Below, piece after piece: positions 51,009-63,180 of a stretch of DNA of 64,000 bases. Each line of letters starts with the position of its first letter. Positions within the stretch are counted from its first letter, which is position 1. Below the pieces are notes generated by a model. It was not told the origin of the DNA. It searched no databases and worked only from the letters and a program-made list of their open reading frames with translations. Origin of the DNA: Streptomyces sp. HNM0575 (GTDB lineage Bacteria; Actinomycetota; Actinomycetes; Streptomycetales; Streptomycetaceae); the NCBI RefSeq assembly GCF_012726265.1, contig NZ_JAASAG010000004.1, positions 1 through 64,000 on the forward strand. The letters run 5' to 3'. The translations under genes were made by a program, and so were the position numbers.

Positions 51009-52448
51009 ATGGGACGGCCCGCAGCACGGAAGATCTACGCTCACGCCAAGCTGCGCAGACTCCGCGCTCAGCACGGCATGAACCAGGTCGAGCTGGCCCG
51101 CGCCCTGGACATCTCCACCAGCTATCTGAACCAGATCGAGCACAGCCAGCGCCCGCTCACCGCGCCCGTTCTGCTGCGGCTGTCCGAAGTGCTGGGCGTG
51201 GAGGCGGAGTTCTTCTCCGAGGCCGACGAGGAGCGCCTCGCGACGGATCTCCGCGCGGCCCTCGCCGACGAGGCGAGCGGCGTGACGGTCAGCCCCGAGG
51301 AAGCCGGCGACGTGGCCCGTGACCACCCGGAGACGGCGAGAGCCCTGGTGGCGCTGCACCGGCGCTACCGCGAGTCCTCGGAACAGGTGGCCGCACTCGC
51401 CTCGGGCGACCCCTCCGCCGCTCTTCCTCCGCTGGAGGCGCACGACGAGGTGCGCGACTTCTTCTACGCCCACCACAACCACTTCGGCCCGCTGGACGAG
51501 GCAGCGGAACGTGCCGTAGCGGATCTCGGGCTGGGCTCCTCCCGTTCGGCGGCGACCGTGCTGGAGGATGCGTTCGGCGAACGGCACGGCATCAAGATCG
51601 TCCAGTCCAGTCCCGAACGTGCCGTGTCCACCCGCCGCTTCGACCGCGAGCGTGGCCTGCTCTTCCTGTCCCCCTATCTGACGGAGGGACAGCAGGCCTT
51701 CCAACTCGCCACGCAGCTGGCGCTGCTGGAGAACGGCGGGCTGCTCGACGCGCTCGCCGGCAGCACCACCTTCGCCTCGCCCCAGGCAGCGGGTCTCGCC
51801 CGCATCGGGCTGGCCAACTACTTCGCAGGTGCGCTGCTCATGCCGTACACCGCCTTCCACACGGCGGCCGAGGAGCTGCGCTACGACATCGAGATGCTCC
51901 AGGCTCGGTTCGGCGTCGGCTTCGAGACGGTCTGCCACCGGCTGTCCACCCTTCAGCGGACCGGGCGGCGCGGCGTGCCGTTCTCGTTCCTGCGCGTCGA
52001 CCGCGCGGGCAACATCTCCAAGCGCCAGTCCGCCACCGACTTCCACTTCTCCCGGCTGGGCGGCACGTGCCCGCTGTGGACCGTCTACGAGGCGTTCTCC
52101 GCGCCCGGCCGCATCCTCACCCAGGTCGCCGAAATGCCGGACGGCAAGCGCTACTTCTGGATCGCACGCACAGTGACGCGCGGCGGCTTCGGGCACCGGG
52201 CGCCGCGTGCGGAGTTCGCCGTCGCCCTGGGCTGCGAACTGCGCCATGCCCAGCGTCTCGTCTACGCCGAAGGGGTCGCCCTCGACGACCCGGCGGCGGC
52301 CACGCCCATCGGCCTGGGCTGCCGCATCTGCGAACGGCGCGACTGCGCCCAGCGCGCCCGGCCGCCGGCCGGCGGCCGCCTCGCCGTCGACCCCGACCGG
52401 CGCACCACGATCCCCTACCCGGTCGAGAGGTCGGGCGGCGGGAGCTAG
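51009..52448 (+). CDS. ScfR/RamB-type XRE regulator of propionate metabolism
   Basis: This 479-residue regulator has an N-terminal Cro/CI helix-turn-helix ([37 protein letters not shown], residues 16-52), a peptidase-like central region ([21 protein letters not shown], then [36 protein letters not shown]) and the C-terminal short-chain fatty acyl regulator domain with a CRICERRDC cysteine cluster. Relatives respond to propionyl-CoA or acetate status and control prp genes. The divergent position next to prpDBC fits this. ATG at 51009. Confidence 0.9.
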   Translation: MGRPAARKIYAHAKLRRLRAQHGMNQVELARALDISTSYLNQIEHSQRPLTAPVLLRLSEVLGVEAEFFSEADEERLATDLRAALADEASGVTVSPEEAGDVARDHPETARALVALHRRYRESSEQVAALASGDPSAALPPLEAHDEVRDFFYAHHNHFGPLDEAAERAVADLGLGSSRSAATVLEDAFGERHGIKIVQSSPERAVSTRRFDRERGLLFLSPYLTEGQQAFQLATQLALLENGGLLDALAGSTTFASPQAAGLARIGLANYFAGALLMPYTAFHTAAEELRYDIEMLQARFGVGFETVCHRLSTLQRTGRRGVPFSFLRVDRAGNISKRQSATDFHFSRLGGTCPLWTVYEAFSAPGRILTQVAEMPDGKRYFWIARTVTRGGFGHRAPRAEFAVALGCELRHAQRLVYAEGVALDDPAAATPIGLGCRICERRDCAQRARPPAGGRLAVDPDRRTTIPYPVERSGGGS

Positions 52449-52504
52449 CCCGAGGGGATCGATCCACGGCCGCGCCGGGCCCGGTCGTGATCGTGATCTG
52501 CGGG

Positions 52505-52538
52505 GCCGTGCTCCCGGGACGTCTGCCGGGAGCACGGC
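52505..52538. terminator. Bidirectional terminator
   Basis: A perfect 13-bp stem (GCCGTGCTCCCGG with CCGGGAGCACGGC, 8-base loop) lies between the converging regulator and enoyl-CoA hydratase genes. Confidence 0.75.
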
Positions 52539-52556
52539 GCAACCTCGGGCATCAGC

Positions 52557-53348
52557 TCACCGGTTGGTGAACTCCGGCGTGCGCTTGTCCACGAACGCCG
52601 ACATGCCCTCCTTCTGGTCCTGGGTGGCGAAGACCGCATGGAACAGCCGGCGTTCGAAGCGGACGCCCTCGGTGAGGGTGGTCTCGAAGGCCCGTCCGAC
52701 CGCCTCCTTGGCCATCATCGCGACCGGCGCCGACATACCGGCGACGGTCTCGGCCACGGCGAGAGCTTCGGCCGGCAGGTCCGCTGCCGGCACGATCCGG
52801 GAGACGAGGCCGGCACGTTCGGCTTCGGCGGCGTCCATGGTGCGTCCGGTCAGGCACATCTCCATCGCCTTGGCCTTGCCGACGGCCCGGGTCAGCCGCT
52901 GCGAGCCGCCGATTCCGGGAATGACGCCCAGCTTGATCTCGGGCTGCCCGAAGACGGCCGTCTCGGAGGCCAGCAGGATGTCGCAGAGCATCGCCAACTC
53001 GCAGCCTCCGCCCAGCGCGTGGCCCGAGACGGCGGCCACGGTCGGGGTGCGGACGGCGCCGAGCCGGTCCCATGCCGCGAACCAGTCGCTCAGATACATG
53101 TCCATGTAACTGCGGGGCCGCATCTCCTTGATGTCGGCTCCGGCGGCGAAGGCCCGCTCCGAGCCCGTGACGACGATGCATCCGGTGTCCGGGTCGCGGT
53201 CGAACCTCTCGGCGGCGTCGACGACTTCGTTCATCAGCCGGATGTTCAGGGCGTTGAGAGCTTCGGGCCGGTTCAGGGTGATCAGCGCCGTCCTGCCCTT
53301 GCGTTCGGTGCGGATCGTCTCGTACGAGACGTCGGGCTCATCGGTCAT
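52557..53348 (-). CDS. Enoyl-CoA hydratase
   Basis: This 263-residue crotonase-fold enzyme has oxyanion-hole motifs [13 protein letters not shown] near 63-75 and [18 protein letters not shown] near 103-120, and the second catalytic Glu in [19 protein letters not shown] near 134-152. Both catalytic glutamates are in place, so it should hydrate methacrylyl-CoA or a similar enoyl-CoA. ATG at 53348 lies inside the end of mmsB. It is the last gene of the valine operon. Confidence 0.9.
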   Translation of the reverse strand: MTDEPDVSYETIRTERKGRTALITLNRPEALNALNIRLMNEVVDAAERFDRDPDTGCIVVTGSERAFAAGADIKEMRPRSYMDMYLSDWFAAWDRLGAVRTPTVAAVSGHALGGGCELAMLCDILLASETAVFGQPEIKLGVIPGIGGSQRLTRAVGKAKAMEMCLTGRTMDAAEAERAGLVSRIVPAADLPAEALAVAETVAGMSAPVAMMAKEAVGRAFETTLTEGVRFERRLFHAVFATQDQKEGMSAFVDKRTPEFTNR

Positions 53349-54288
53349 GGCTGTGCTCCTCTGACTCGGAGACCAGGGAGTGCCGCTGTGTCCGGTCCCT
53401 GATGCTGGCGACGATGGCGGAGAAGTCCCTTCCGTCTCCGTCGCCGGCGGCGAACGTGGCGTATCGCTCGGCCGCGAGCAGGCCGAACTCGGCGTCGATC
53501 CCTCCGGCACGCACTGCGTTGGCGGCCAGGCCGAGGTCCTTGGCCATCAGCGGCGCGGCGAACCCGGGACGGTAGTCCCGGTTGGCCGGGCTTCCCGGGA
53601 CGGGGCCGGGGACGGGGCAGTTGACGGACAGCGCCCAGCACTGGCCGGAGGCGGTCGAGGCGACATCGAAGAGCGCCTGGTGGGACAGGCCGAGGCTCTC
53701 GCCCAGCACGAACGCCTCACTGACGGCGATCATGGAGATGCCGAGGATCATGTTGTTGCAGATCTTCGCCGCCTGTCCCGCACCGGCGTCGCCGCAGTGC
53801 ACGGCCTTCTTCCCCATCGCCTTCAACAGCGGTTCCGCGCGGGTGAATTGGTCCTTGCCGCCTCCGGCCATGAAGGTGAGGGTCGCCGCTTCGGCTCCGA
53901 CGACGCCGCCGGAGACGGGCGCGTCGAGCATGGCGTGACCGGCCTCGCGGGCTGCCTGGTGCACCGCTCGGGCGTCGGCCACGTCGATGGTGGAGCAGTC
54001 GACGAACAAGGTGCCGGGCCGCGCGGCGTCCAGCAGACCCTCCTCCCGGTAGAGCGAGAGGACATGGCGGCCCTCCGGCAGCATCGTGACCACCACATCG
54101 GCGTCCGAGGCCGCATGGGCAGCCGAGGCTGCGGCCTCGATGCCGTTCTCGCGCGCCGCGGTGAGCAGTTCCGGGACCAGGTCGAAGCCCACGACGCGAT
54201 GCCCGGCCTCGACGAGGTTGGCGGCCATGGGTGCTCCCATGTTTCCCAGGCCGACGAATCCGACGGTGCTCAGTGTGCCTTCGCTCAC
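53338..54288 (-). CDS. mmsB: 3-Hydroxyisobutyrate dehydrogenase
   Basis: This 316-residue NAD-dependent beta-hydroxyacid dehydrogenase oxidises 3-hydroxyisobutyrate to methylmalonate semialdehyde. The NAD motif [16 protein letters not shown] is near 10-25, the substrate motif [22 protein letters not shown] near 120-141, and the catalytic Lys in [14 protein letters not shown] near 168-181. The GTG start overlaps the stop of the preceding hydrolase gene. It is preceded by the enzyme that makes its substrate. Confidence 0.92.
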   Translation of the reverse strand: MSEGTLSTVGFVGLGNMGAPMAANLVEAGHRVVGFDLVPELLTAARENGIEAAASAAHAASDADVVVTMLPEGRHVLSLYREEGLLDAARPGTLFVDCSTIDVADARAVHQAAREAGHAMLDAPVSGGVVGAEAATLTFMAGGGKDQFTRAEPLLKAMGKKAVHCGDAGAGQAAKICNNMILGISMIAVSEAFVLGESLGLSHQALFDVASTASGQCWALSVNCPVPGPVPGSPANRDYRPGFAAPLMAKDLGLAANAVRAGGIDAEFGLLAAERYATFAAGDGDGRDFSAIVASIRDRTQRHSLVSESEEHSHDR

Positions 54289-55364
54289 GATGTCGCCTCC
54301 CTCGTCGAGTGATCTGCGGCGAAGGAGAGTTCGTGTGCGCCGAGGGGTGCGAAGAAGCGGGCCACGGTCTCGTCCCGGACGTCCTGGAGCGTGGGAGGAG
54401 ACCAGTTAGGCGAACGGTCCTTGTCGATCACCTGGGCGCGGATGCCCTCCATGAGGTCGGCCGAGGCGAGCGCCCTGAGGGAGATCCGGTAGTCCTGTTC
54501 CAGAACTCGCTCCAGGGAGCCGAGGTCACGGGCCCGCCGCACTGCTGCCAGGGCGACCTTCACAGCCGTGGGGGACTTGGTGAGCAGCAACTCGGCCGCC
54601 TCCTTCGCCTCCGGCCGGCCGCTGTCGGTGAGACGTTCCACGATCTCCTCGGCGCTCCCGGCCGCGTAGCAGCGGTCGATCCACTCCCGCCGGTCTGCCA
54701 ACAGGCCGTCCGGTTCCCGGCCTGTGTACCGGTGAAGCACCTCCTGGACGGGAGCGGAGGACAGGTCTGCCACGAAGTCCGCGAGCTTTCCCACCGGTAC
54801 GAAGTGGTCGGCCAGTCCGCACAGCAGCGCATCGGCGGCGCCTACCGGGGTGCCGGTGAGGGCCAGATGCGTGCCCGACTCCCCCGGCGCGTGGGCCAGG
54901 AGGTGGCAGCCGCCCACGTCGGGCACGAAGCCGATCCCGGTCTCGGGCATGGCGATGCGGGAGCGTTCGGTGACGACGCGGACGGAACCGTGGGCCGAGA
55001 CGCCCACGCCGCCGCCCATGACGAGCCCGTCCATGACGGCCACGTACGGCTTGGTGCAGCGCGCGATGCGGGCGTTGAGCCGGTACTCGTCCTTCCAGAA
55101 CTGCGCCGTCGCCGAAGCGTCCTGCCCGGAGCGCAGATCGTCGTAGATCGAGCGGATGTCGCCGCCCGCGCACAGGCCGCGCTCCCCGGCCCCGGTGAGG
55201 ACGATCGTCTCGATTCCCGGATCCGCTTCGCACCGGGCGAGGGCTTCGGTGAGGGATCGCACCATGCCGTGGGTGAGGGCGTTGAGTGCTTCGGGCCGGT
55301 TCAGGGTCAGATACGCGGCGCGGCCTTCCGTGCGTACCAGGACTGCTGCTTGTCTGCCGGTCAT
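54285..55364 (-). CDS. 3-Hydroxyisobutyryl-CoA hydrolase
   Basis: This 359-residue crotonase-superfamily thioesterase has the longer HIBCH-type pattern: ERGLCAGGDIRSIYDD near 61-76, VMDGLVMGGGVGVSAHGS near 109-126, AMPETGIGFVPDVGG near 137-151 and the C-terminal LEQDYRISLRAL plus DKDRSPNWSPPTL, all characteristic of 3-hydroxyisobutyryl-CoA hydrolase. The length fits, as simple hydratases have about 260 residues. It overlaps both neighbours by four bases, so it is in the middle of one operon. Confidence 0.92.
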   Translation of the reverse strand: MTGRQAAVLVRTEGRAAYLTLNRPEALNALTHGMVRSLTEALARCEADPGIETIVLTGAGERGLCAGGDIRSIYDDLRSGQDASATAQFWKDEYRLNARIARCTKPYVAVMDGLVMGGGVGVSAHGSVRVVTERSRIAMPETGIGFVPDVGGCHLLAHAPGESGTHLALTGTPVGAADALLCGLADHFVPVGKLADFVADLSSAPVQEVLHRYTGREPDGLLADRREWIDRCYAAGSAEEIVERLTDSGRPEAKEAAELLLTKSPTAVKVALAAVRRARDLGSLERVLEQDYRISLRALASADLMEGIRAQVIDKDRSPNWSPPTLQDVRDETVARFFAPLGAHELSFAADHSTREATS

Positions 55365-56503
55365 CGGGCGGCCCCGGTGAGGCCTCTGGCGACGATGAGA
55401 CGCATGATCTCGTTGCTTCCTTCCAGGATCTGGTGGACCCGCAGGTCGCGGACGATCTTCTCGATGCCGTACTCGGTCATGTAGCCGTAGCCGCCGTGGA
55501 GTTGGAGCGCGCGGTCGGCGACGGAGTAGCCGGTGTCGGTGGCGAAGCGCTTGGCCATGGCGCACAAGTGAGGCGCTTCCGGGTCGTTGCGGTCCAGTGC
55601 TTCGGCGGCCTGCCGCACCAGCGCGCGTGCGGCGGCCAGTTCGGTGGCCATGTCAGCCAGCCGGAAGCGCAGGGCCTGGGCGTTCAGCAGCGGAGCACCG
55701 AAGGCCTCGCGGTCGGCGAGGTAGGTCTGGCCGCTGTGCAGGGCACTTTGCGCGCCGCCAAGCGAACAGGCGGCGATGCCGAGCCTGCCGCCGTTGAGTC
55801 CGCTCATGGCGATGCGGAAGCCCTCGCCTTCGGCACCGAGCCGGCGGTCGGCGGGGATGCGGACCCCGTCGAGGATCACCTGCCGGGTGGGCTGGGCGTT
55901 CCAGCCCATCTTCTGCTCGTTGGGGCCGAAGGAGACGCCGGGGTCGTCCCGCTGGACGACGAACGCGGAGACGCCTCGGGGCCCCGCGCCGCCCGTGCGG
56001 GCCATGACGACGTACGTCTGGGACGCGCCGGCTCCGGAGATGAACTGCTTCACGCCGCTGAGCACGTAGTCGTCGCCGTCGCGCGCCGCACGGGTCTTGA
56101 GGGCCGCCGCATCCGATCCCGCCTCCGGTTCGGTGAGGCAGTAGCTGCCGAGCGCCTCCATGGAGCACAACGCGGGCAGCCAGCGGGCCCGTTGGGCCTC
56201 CTCGCCGTACCGGTCGATCATCCAGGCGACCATGTTGTGGATGGACAGATAGCCCGCGATGCTCGGGCAGCCCGTCGCCAGCACTTCGAAGATCAGGACG
56301 CCGTCGGCCCGGGAGAGTCCGGAGCCGCCCGCGTCCTCGGCCACGTACACGCCGCCGAGGCCGAGCCCTGCGGCCTTGCGCAGGACGTCGACGGGGAAGT
56401 GCTTGTCCTGGTCCCAGGCGACGGCGTTGGGGGTGAGGTGCTCCTGTGTGAAGTCCAGCGTGGTCTCGACGATGGCGAGCTGGTCGTCGGTGAGGGTCGA
56501 CAC
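55361..56503 (-). CDS. Acyl-CoA dehydrogenase, isobutyryl-CoA type
   Basis: This 380-residue flavoenzyme is the likely isobutyryl-CoA dehydrogenase of valine breakdown. Motifs are GSYCLTEPEAGSDAAALKTRA near 120-140, the FAD-binding RQVILDGVRIPADRRLG, and the C-terminal ALQLHGGYGYMTEYGIEKIVRDLRVHQILEGSNEIMR, which includes the catalytic Glu region. GTG at 56503 lies five bases past the mmsA stop, so the genes are co-transcribed. Confidence 0.9.
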   Translation of the reverse strand: MSTLTDDQLAIVETTLDFTQEHLTPNAVAWDQDKHFPVDVLRKAAGLGLGGVYVAEDAGGSGLSRADGVLIFEVLATGCPSIAGYLSIHNMVAWMIDRYGEEAQRARWLPALCSMEALGSYCLTEPEAGSDAAALKTRAARDGDDYVLSGVKQFISGAGASQTYVVMARTGGAGPRGVSAFVVQRDDPGVSFGPNEQKMGWNAQPTRQVILDGVRIPADRRLGAEGEGFRIAMSGLNGGRLGIAACSLGGAQSALHSGQTYLADREAFGAPLLNAQALRFRLADMATELAAARALVRQAAEALDRNDPEAPHLCAMAKRFATDTGYSVADRALQLHGGYGYMTEYGIEKIVRDLRVHQILEGSNEIMRLIVARGLTGAAR

Positions 56504-56508
56504 GGCCC

Positions 56509-58008
56509 TCACCTCATCGTCGGGATGGTGAAGGACGCGTCCTCCTTGACCCCGGAGGGCCATCGCGAAGTGACCGTCTTGGTACGGGTGTAGAAGCGGA
56601 CGGAGTCCGGGCCGTGCTGATTCAGGTCCCCGAAGACGGAACGCTTCCAGCCGCCGAAGGTGTGGTAGGCGACGGGCACCGGGATGGGCACGTTGACGCC
56701 GATCATTCCCGTCTCGACCCGGCGGGTGAAGTCTCGGGCGGTGTCTCCGTCGCGGGTGAAGATCGCGACACCGTTGCCGTATTCGTGTTCCGACGGCAGG
56801 CGCAGCGCCTCCTCGTAGTCCCGTGCCCGCACCACAGACAGCACGGGACCGAAGATCTCCTCCTGGTAGATGCGCATGTCGGGAGTGACCCGGTCGAAGA
56901 GCGACGCACCGCAGAAGAACCCGTTCTCGTATCCGTTGAGGGTGAAGTCCCGGCCGTCCACGACGAGTTCGGCGCCCTCGCTCACTCCGAGGCCGACGTA
57001 CTCGCGTACCCGCTGCACGGCATCGGGCCCCACCAGCGGCCCGAAGTCCGCGTCGGGATCGTCGGACGGGCCGATGCGCAGGGACGCGATGCGTTCCTTG
57101 AGCCTGGTGACCAGGGCGTCCGCCGTCTCGTCTCCGACCGGGACGGCCACGGAGACGGCCATGCACCGCTCGCCGGCCGACCCGTACCCGGCACCGATCA
57201 ATGCGTCGACGGCGTTGTCCAGGTCGGCGTCGGGCATCACGATCATGTGGTTCTTGGCGCCGCCGAAGCACTGCGCACGCTTCCCGTGCGTGCCTGCCGC
57301 GGCATAGATCTGTGCGGCGACGGGAGTCGATCCGACGAATCCGACGGCCTGGACGCGTGGATCCTCCACCAGGGCGCCGACCGCCTCCTTGTCGCCGTTG
57401 ACGACGTTGAGCACACCCGGGGGAAGGCCCGCCTCGACGAAGAGCTCGGCCAGGCGCAGCGGAACGGACGGGTCGCGCTCGGACGGCTTCAGGATGAACG
57501 CGTTGCCGCACGCGATCGCCGGCGCCGCCTTCCACAGGGGGATCATGGCGGGGAAGTTGAACGGGGTGATGCCCGCCACGACGCCGAGCGGGCGGCGCAG
57601 TGAGTGCACGTCGATGCCGGATCCGGCGTTGTCGGTGAACTCGCCCTTCAGCAGGTGCGGGATGCCGGCGGCGAACTCCACGACCTCCAGGCCGCGCTGG
57701 ATGTCCCCGTGTGCGTCCGGGACGGTCTTGCCGTGCTCCGAGGAGAGCAGCCGGGCCAGCGACTCCCGTTCCTCCTCGATGAGTTGGAGGAAGCGCAGCA
57801 GCACACGGGCACGCCGCTGCGGGTTCCACTCGCCCCACTCGCGCTGGGCCTCGGCGGCGTCCGCCACCACTGATTCGACTTCGGCCACGCTCGCCAGCGG
57901 GACCCGGGCCTGTACGGCTCCGGTGTTCGGGTCGTAGACGTCGCCGAAGTTCCCGGACGTTCCGGGAGAGGGTCTTCCTGCGACGAAATGCGTCAGTTCA
58001 CGGATCAT
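56509..58008 (-). CDS. mmsA: Methylmalonate-semialdehyde dehydrogenase (CoA-acylating)
   Basis: This 499-residue aldehyde dehydrogenase family enzyme makes propionyl-CoA from methylmalonate semialdehyde. Typical features are GVVAGITPFNFPAMIPLWKAAPAIACGNAFILKPSERDPS near 136-175, GSTPVAAQIY, FGGAKNHMIVMPDAD and the catalytic Cys in GSAGERCMAVSVAV. The lack of the usual general-base Glu and the AKNH motif mark the CoA-dependent subgroup. ATG at 58008 (a TTG precedes it). It is the first gene of a five-gene valine operon and is preceded by a promoter and a cobalamin riboswitch. Confidence 0.93.
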   Translation of the reverse strand: MIRELTHFVAGRPSPGTSGNFGDVYDPNTGAVQARVPLASVAEVESVVADAAEAQREWGEWNPQRRARVLLRFLQLIEEERESLARLLSSEHGKTVPDAHGDIQRGLEVVEFAAGIPHLLKGEFTDNAGSGIDVHSLRRPLGVVAGITPFNFPAMIPLWKAAPAIACGNAFILKPSERDPSVPLRLAELFVEAGLPPGVLNVVNGDKEAVGALVEDPRVQAVGFVGSTPVAAQIYAAAGTHGKRAQCFGGAKNHMIVMPDADLDNAVDALIGAGYGSAGERCMAVSVAVPVGDETADALVTRLKERIASLRIGPSDDPDADFGPLVGPDAVQRVREYVGLGVSEGAELVVDGRDFTLNGYENGFFCGASLFDRVTPDMRIYQEEIFGPVLSVVRARDYEEALRLPSEHEYGNGVAIFTRDGDTARDFTRRVETGMIGVNVPIPVPVAYHTFGGWKRSVFGDLNQHGPDSVRFYTRTKTVTSRWPSGVKEDASFTIPTMR

Positions 58009-58151
58009 CAATGCCTGCTCTCGTCAGGTGGAATCCGGGGATGGGCAGCACTCGCCGCGACGGGACCGGGCACGGTGCGCACGCGGGCACACCGGCACAG
58101 GGGTACCGCCGGAGACGAATAGCTGCGGAAACGCGAAGGCCGGGCGCGTCA

Positions 58152-58173
58152 GGGAGCGGGAGAGCCCGCTCCC
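58152..58173 (-). terminator. Hairpin between riboswitch and mmsA
   Basis: A perfect 9-bp GC stem (GGGAGCGGG with CCCGCTCCC, 4-base loop) lies downstream of the minus-strand cobalamin riboswitch and 144 bp upstream of mmsA. It may be the expression platform that ends transcription when B12 is bound. Confidence 0.6.
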
Positions 58174-58234
58174 CTCACCGGATCACCTAGGCCGTGAGCA
58201 CAAAGGGCTGCCATGCGTGTCTGCTCCATCCTCG

Positions 58235-58408
58235 TGGAAACACGGAACACCCCACGGCCGGTATCCTGGCTCCCGGATCATCGCGCGCCGTCTGCCTTCC
58301 CGACATTCCTGCTCGTCAGTGGCTTCGTTCGGCGACGCACTCCCCGGTCACAGTGGCGGGACCGCGCCGGATTCACACCGGCTTCTCTGACACCGCGGGC
58401 TTGCTGCG
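58235..58408 (-). ncRNA. Cobalamin riboswitch upstream of the valine operon
   Basis: On the minus strand the conserved pieces appear in order: GAAGCCGGTGTGAATCCGGC, then GGTCCCGCCACTGTGACCGG, and the B12 box AGCCAGGATACCGGCC (58271-58256). This is the classical cobalamin riboswitch core. It starts just after a sigma-70-like promoter and is followed by a hairpin and then mmsA. A possible 17-codon frame starting MAALCAHG lies at its 3' side; it may be a leader peptide or chance. Confidence 0.88.
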
Positions 58409-58412
58409 TGAA

Positions 58413-58440
58413 CCTATAGTTGGACGTCCTAGTAAGTCCA
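58413..58440 (-). promoter_or_regulatory. Promoter of the mmsA operon with an operator in its spacer
   Basis: On the minus strand TGGACT (-35, 58440-58435) and TATAGG (-10, 58418-58413) are 16 bp apart. The spacer holds the palindrome GGACGTCC (58422-58429) within TAGGACGTCCAA, the kind of site used by GntR-type repressors. Transcripts from here would begin directly ahead of the riboswitch. Confidence 0.65.
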
Positions 58441-58623
58441 GTGCCCACGCTCACGTCACCCGCACGGGACCGGAATTGGCCGTCCGGCGGGAGGCGTTCA
58501 CCTCTCCGTGCAGGGCCCGCTGCTACAAGCTCCGTGCGATCAGGGGCAGTTGACGGTGCCCAGGGCGCCCGGTGACGGCACACGTCGGCCGCCCGCCACC
58601 CGCCAAGAATCTCACACCCCGGA

Positions 58624-58672
58624 GCGCTACATGTGGGGTGGATGCATCGACGGTCCAACTACATGTAGTGTT
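58624..58672. promoter_or_regulatory. Tandem NrdR boxes upstream of nrdA
   Basis: Two ACATGT-centred palindromes, GCTACATGTGGGG (first) and ACTACATGTAGT (second, perfect), are 32 bp apart centre to centre, about three helical turns. This arrangement is the signature of NrdR, the repressor of ribonucleotide reductase genes. They lie just upstream of the nrdA riboswitch, probably over the promoter. Confidence 0.82.
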
Positions 58673-58689
58673 GCCTCTGCTGATGGTTC

Positions 58690-58905
58690 GTGTGGTGCCG
58701 TGCACCGCACGAGGCAAGAGGGAACCCGGTGCAAGTCCGGGACTGCCCCGCAGCGGTGAGTGGGAACGACCGCCGTTCCGTCCCCCGGGAGACCCTGGAG
58801 ACGGACCAAGCACTGGACGCCGTGAACGGCGTCCGGGAAGCCACGGTCAGTAGGTTCGCCGGCAGTCGTGCCGGCGCGTGCCCGCGAGTCCGAAGACCTG
58901 CCATC
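58690..58905 (+). ncRNA. Cobalamin riboswitch upstream of nrdAB
   Basis: Conserved core pieces are GAGGGAACCCGGTGCAAGTC, then GGACTGCCCCGCAGCGGTGA, with the B12 box GCGAGTCCGAAGACCTGCC at 58884-58902. This is a canonical cobalamin riboswitch. In Streptomyces such an element represses the B12-independent class I reductase when the B12-dependent class II enzyme can work. It is divergent from the riboswitch that precedes mmsA. Confidence 0.92.
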
Positions 58906-58908
58906 GGT

Positions 58909-58930
58909 GCGCACGCCTTCCGGCGTGCGC
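58909..58930 (+). terminator. Riboswitch expression-platform hairpin
   Basis: A perfect 9-bp stem (GCGCACGCC with GGCGTGCGC, TTCC loop) starts seven bases after the B12 box and lies 136 bp upstream of nrdA. It probably stops transcription in the B12-bound state. Confidence 0.65.
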
Positions 58931-59065
58931 GCTTCGAGGCCCCGAGGGAGGGCTGCGTGGCGTGCGGCAGGTCCCGGCATCGCCGGTGCCTGCGGGCCCT
59001 TGGTGCCCCGCGCTGTCCACCCTCTCCGGTCTCGGCCGCAGGAGGGTACGACCGCGAGGAGAGGC

Positions 59066-61915
<2,850 letters not shown>

Positions 61916-61994
61916 CGCGGGCACGCGCACCGCACCGGCGTACGGGCCACCGCCTCGACCGCTTCCGCTCACAGAAGACTCCGAAGGAAACACC

Positions 61995-63089
61995 ATGACC
62001 ATCGACACGACCACCGCCACCGCCCAGCCCCAGGTCGACCCCACCGGACTCGGTGCCATCGACGTCGACGCCGACCGCGTCGACGTCGAGGACAAGTCCA
62101 TGATCAACGCCCGCGCAGACGTCAACCAGCTGCTGCCCCTGAAGTACTCCTGGGCCTGGGAGAAGTACCTCGCCGGCTGCAACAACCACTGGATGCCCAC
62201 CGAGGTCTCCATGCAGGCGGACCTCGCCCTGTGGAAGTCCCCCGACGGGCTGACCGAGGACGAACGGCACGCCATCAAACGGAATCTGGGCTTCTTCGCC
62301 ACCTCGGAGTCCCTGGTCGCCAACAACCTCGTGCTCGCGGTCTACCGGCACCTGACCAACCCCGAGTGCCGCCAGTACCTCCTGCGGCAGGCCTTCGAGG
62401 AGGCCGTGCACACCCATACCTTCGAGTACATCTGCGAGAGCCTCGGCCTGGACGAGGGCGAGATGTTCAACATGTACCGAGAGGTGCCCTCCATCACCAA
62501 CAAGGCCGCCTGGGCACTTCAGTTCACCAGGGACCTGGGCGACCCTGACTTCTCCACCGGCACCCCCGAGACCGACCAGCAGTTCCTGCGGGACCTCATC
62601 GCCTTCTACGTCGTCTTCGAAGGGATGTGGTTCTACACCGGCTTCGCCCAGATCCTCTCCTTCGGGCGCCGCAACAAGATGGTCGGCATCGCCGAGCAGT
62701 ACCAGTACATCCTCCGCGACGAATCCATCCACCTGAACTTCGGCATCGACTGCATCAACCAGATCAAGATCGAGAATCCGCACCTGTGGACCGAGCAGTT
62801 CCAGGAAGAGATCCGCACCATGCTCACCGAGGGCTGCGAGCTGGAGATCGCCTACGGACGCGACGTGATGCCCCGCGGCATCCTCGGCCTCAATTCCGAA
62901 CTGTGCGACCAGTACATGCGCTTCATCACCAACCGCCGCTGCGCCCAGCTCGGTCTCGCCCCCGTCTTCCCGGCCACGGACAACCCGTTCCCCTGGATGA
63001 GCGAGGCCATGGATCTGAAGAAGGAGAAGAACTTCTTCGAGACCCGCGTCATCGAGTACCAGAACGGCGGCTCGCTGGAGTGGGACTGA
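61995..63089 (+). CDS. nrdB: Class I ribonucleotide reductase small subunit, class Ic-like metal site
   Basis: This 364-residue ferritin-like subunit generates the oxidant for NrdA. Metal ligands can be placed by spacing: Glu105, Glu136, His139, Glu209, Glu243 and His246 (31, 3, 70, 34 and 3 residues apart), matching E. coli R2 except that the first ligand is Glu where E. coli has Asp84. The radical Tyr position is Phe143, in HTHTFEYIC, with a Tyr two residues later. Glu plus Phe (with the nearby Tyr) is the pattern of the chlamydial Mn/Fe class Ic protein. GAAGGAAA precedes ATG at 61995. The neighbouring Mn transporter gene fits a Mn-containing cofactor. Confidence 0.93.
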   Translation: MTIDTTTATAQPQVDPTGLGAIDVDADRVDVEDKSMINARADVNQLLPLKYSWAWEKYLAGCNNHWMPTEVSMQADLALWKSPDGLTEDERHAIKRNLGFFATSESLVANNLVLAVYRHLTNPECRQYLLRQAFEEAVHTHTFEYICESLGLDEGEMFNMYREVPSITNKAAWALQFTRDLGDPDFSTGTPETDQQFLRDLIAFYVVFEGMWFYTGFAQILSFGRRNKMVGIAEQYQYILRDESIHLNFGIDCINQIKIENPHLWTEQFQEEIRTMLTEGCELEIAYGRDVMPRGILGLNSELCDQYMRFITNRRCAQLGLAPVFPATDNPFPWMSEAMDLKKEKNFFETRVIEYQNGGSLEWD

Positions 63090-63094
63090 CATCC

Positions 63095-63129
63095 GGCGGC
63101 CCCGGCGCACCGCACGCGCCGGGGCCGCC
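63095..63129 (+). terminator. Terminator after nrdB
   Basis: A perfect 13-bp stem (GGCGGCCCCGGCG with CGCCGGGGCCGCC, 9-base loop) begins five bases after the nrdB stop and is followed by a C-rich run. It separates nrdAB from the transporter gene, at least in part. Confidence 0.75.
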
Positions 63130-63180
63130 CCCCGTGCCCTTCGGCACATCCCTCTCGCACCCGGAAGCCCAGGAGCTGTC

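Noticed and set aside
50799..52535. Apparent 580-codon N-terminal extension of prpD
   Set aside because: The extension is antisense to the ScfR-type regulator and lacks PrpD similarity; a GTG with a good ribosome binding site marks the real start.
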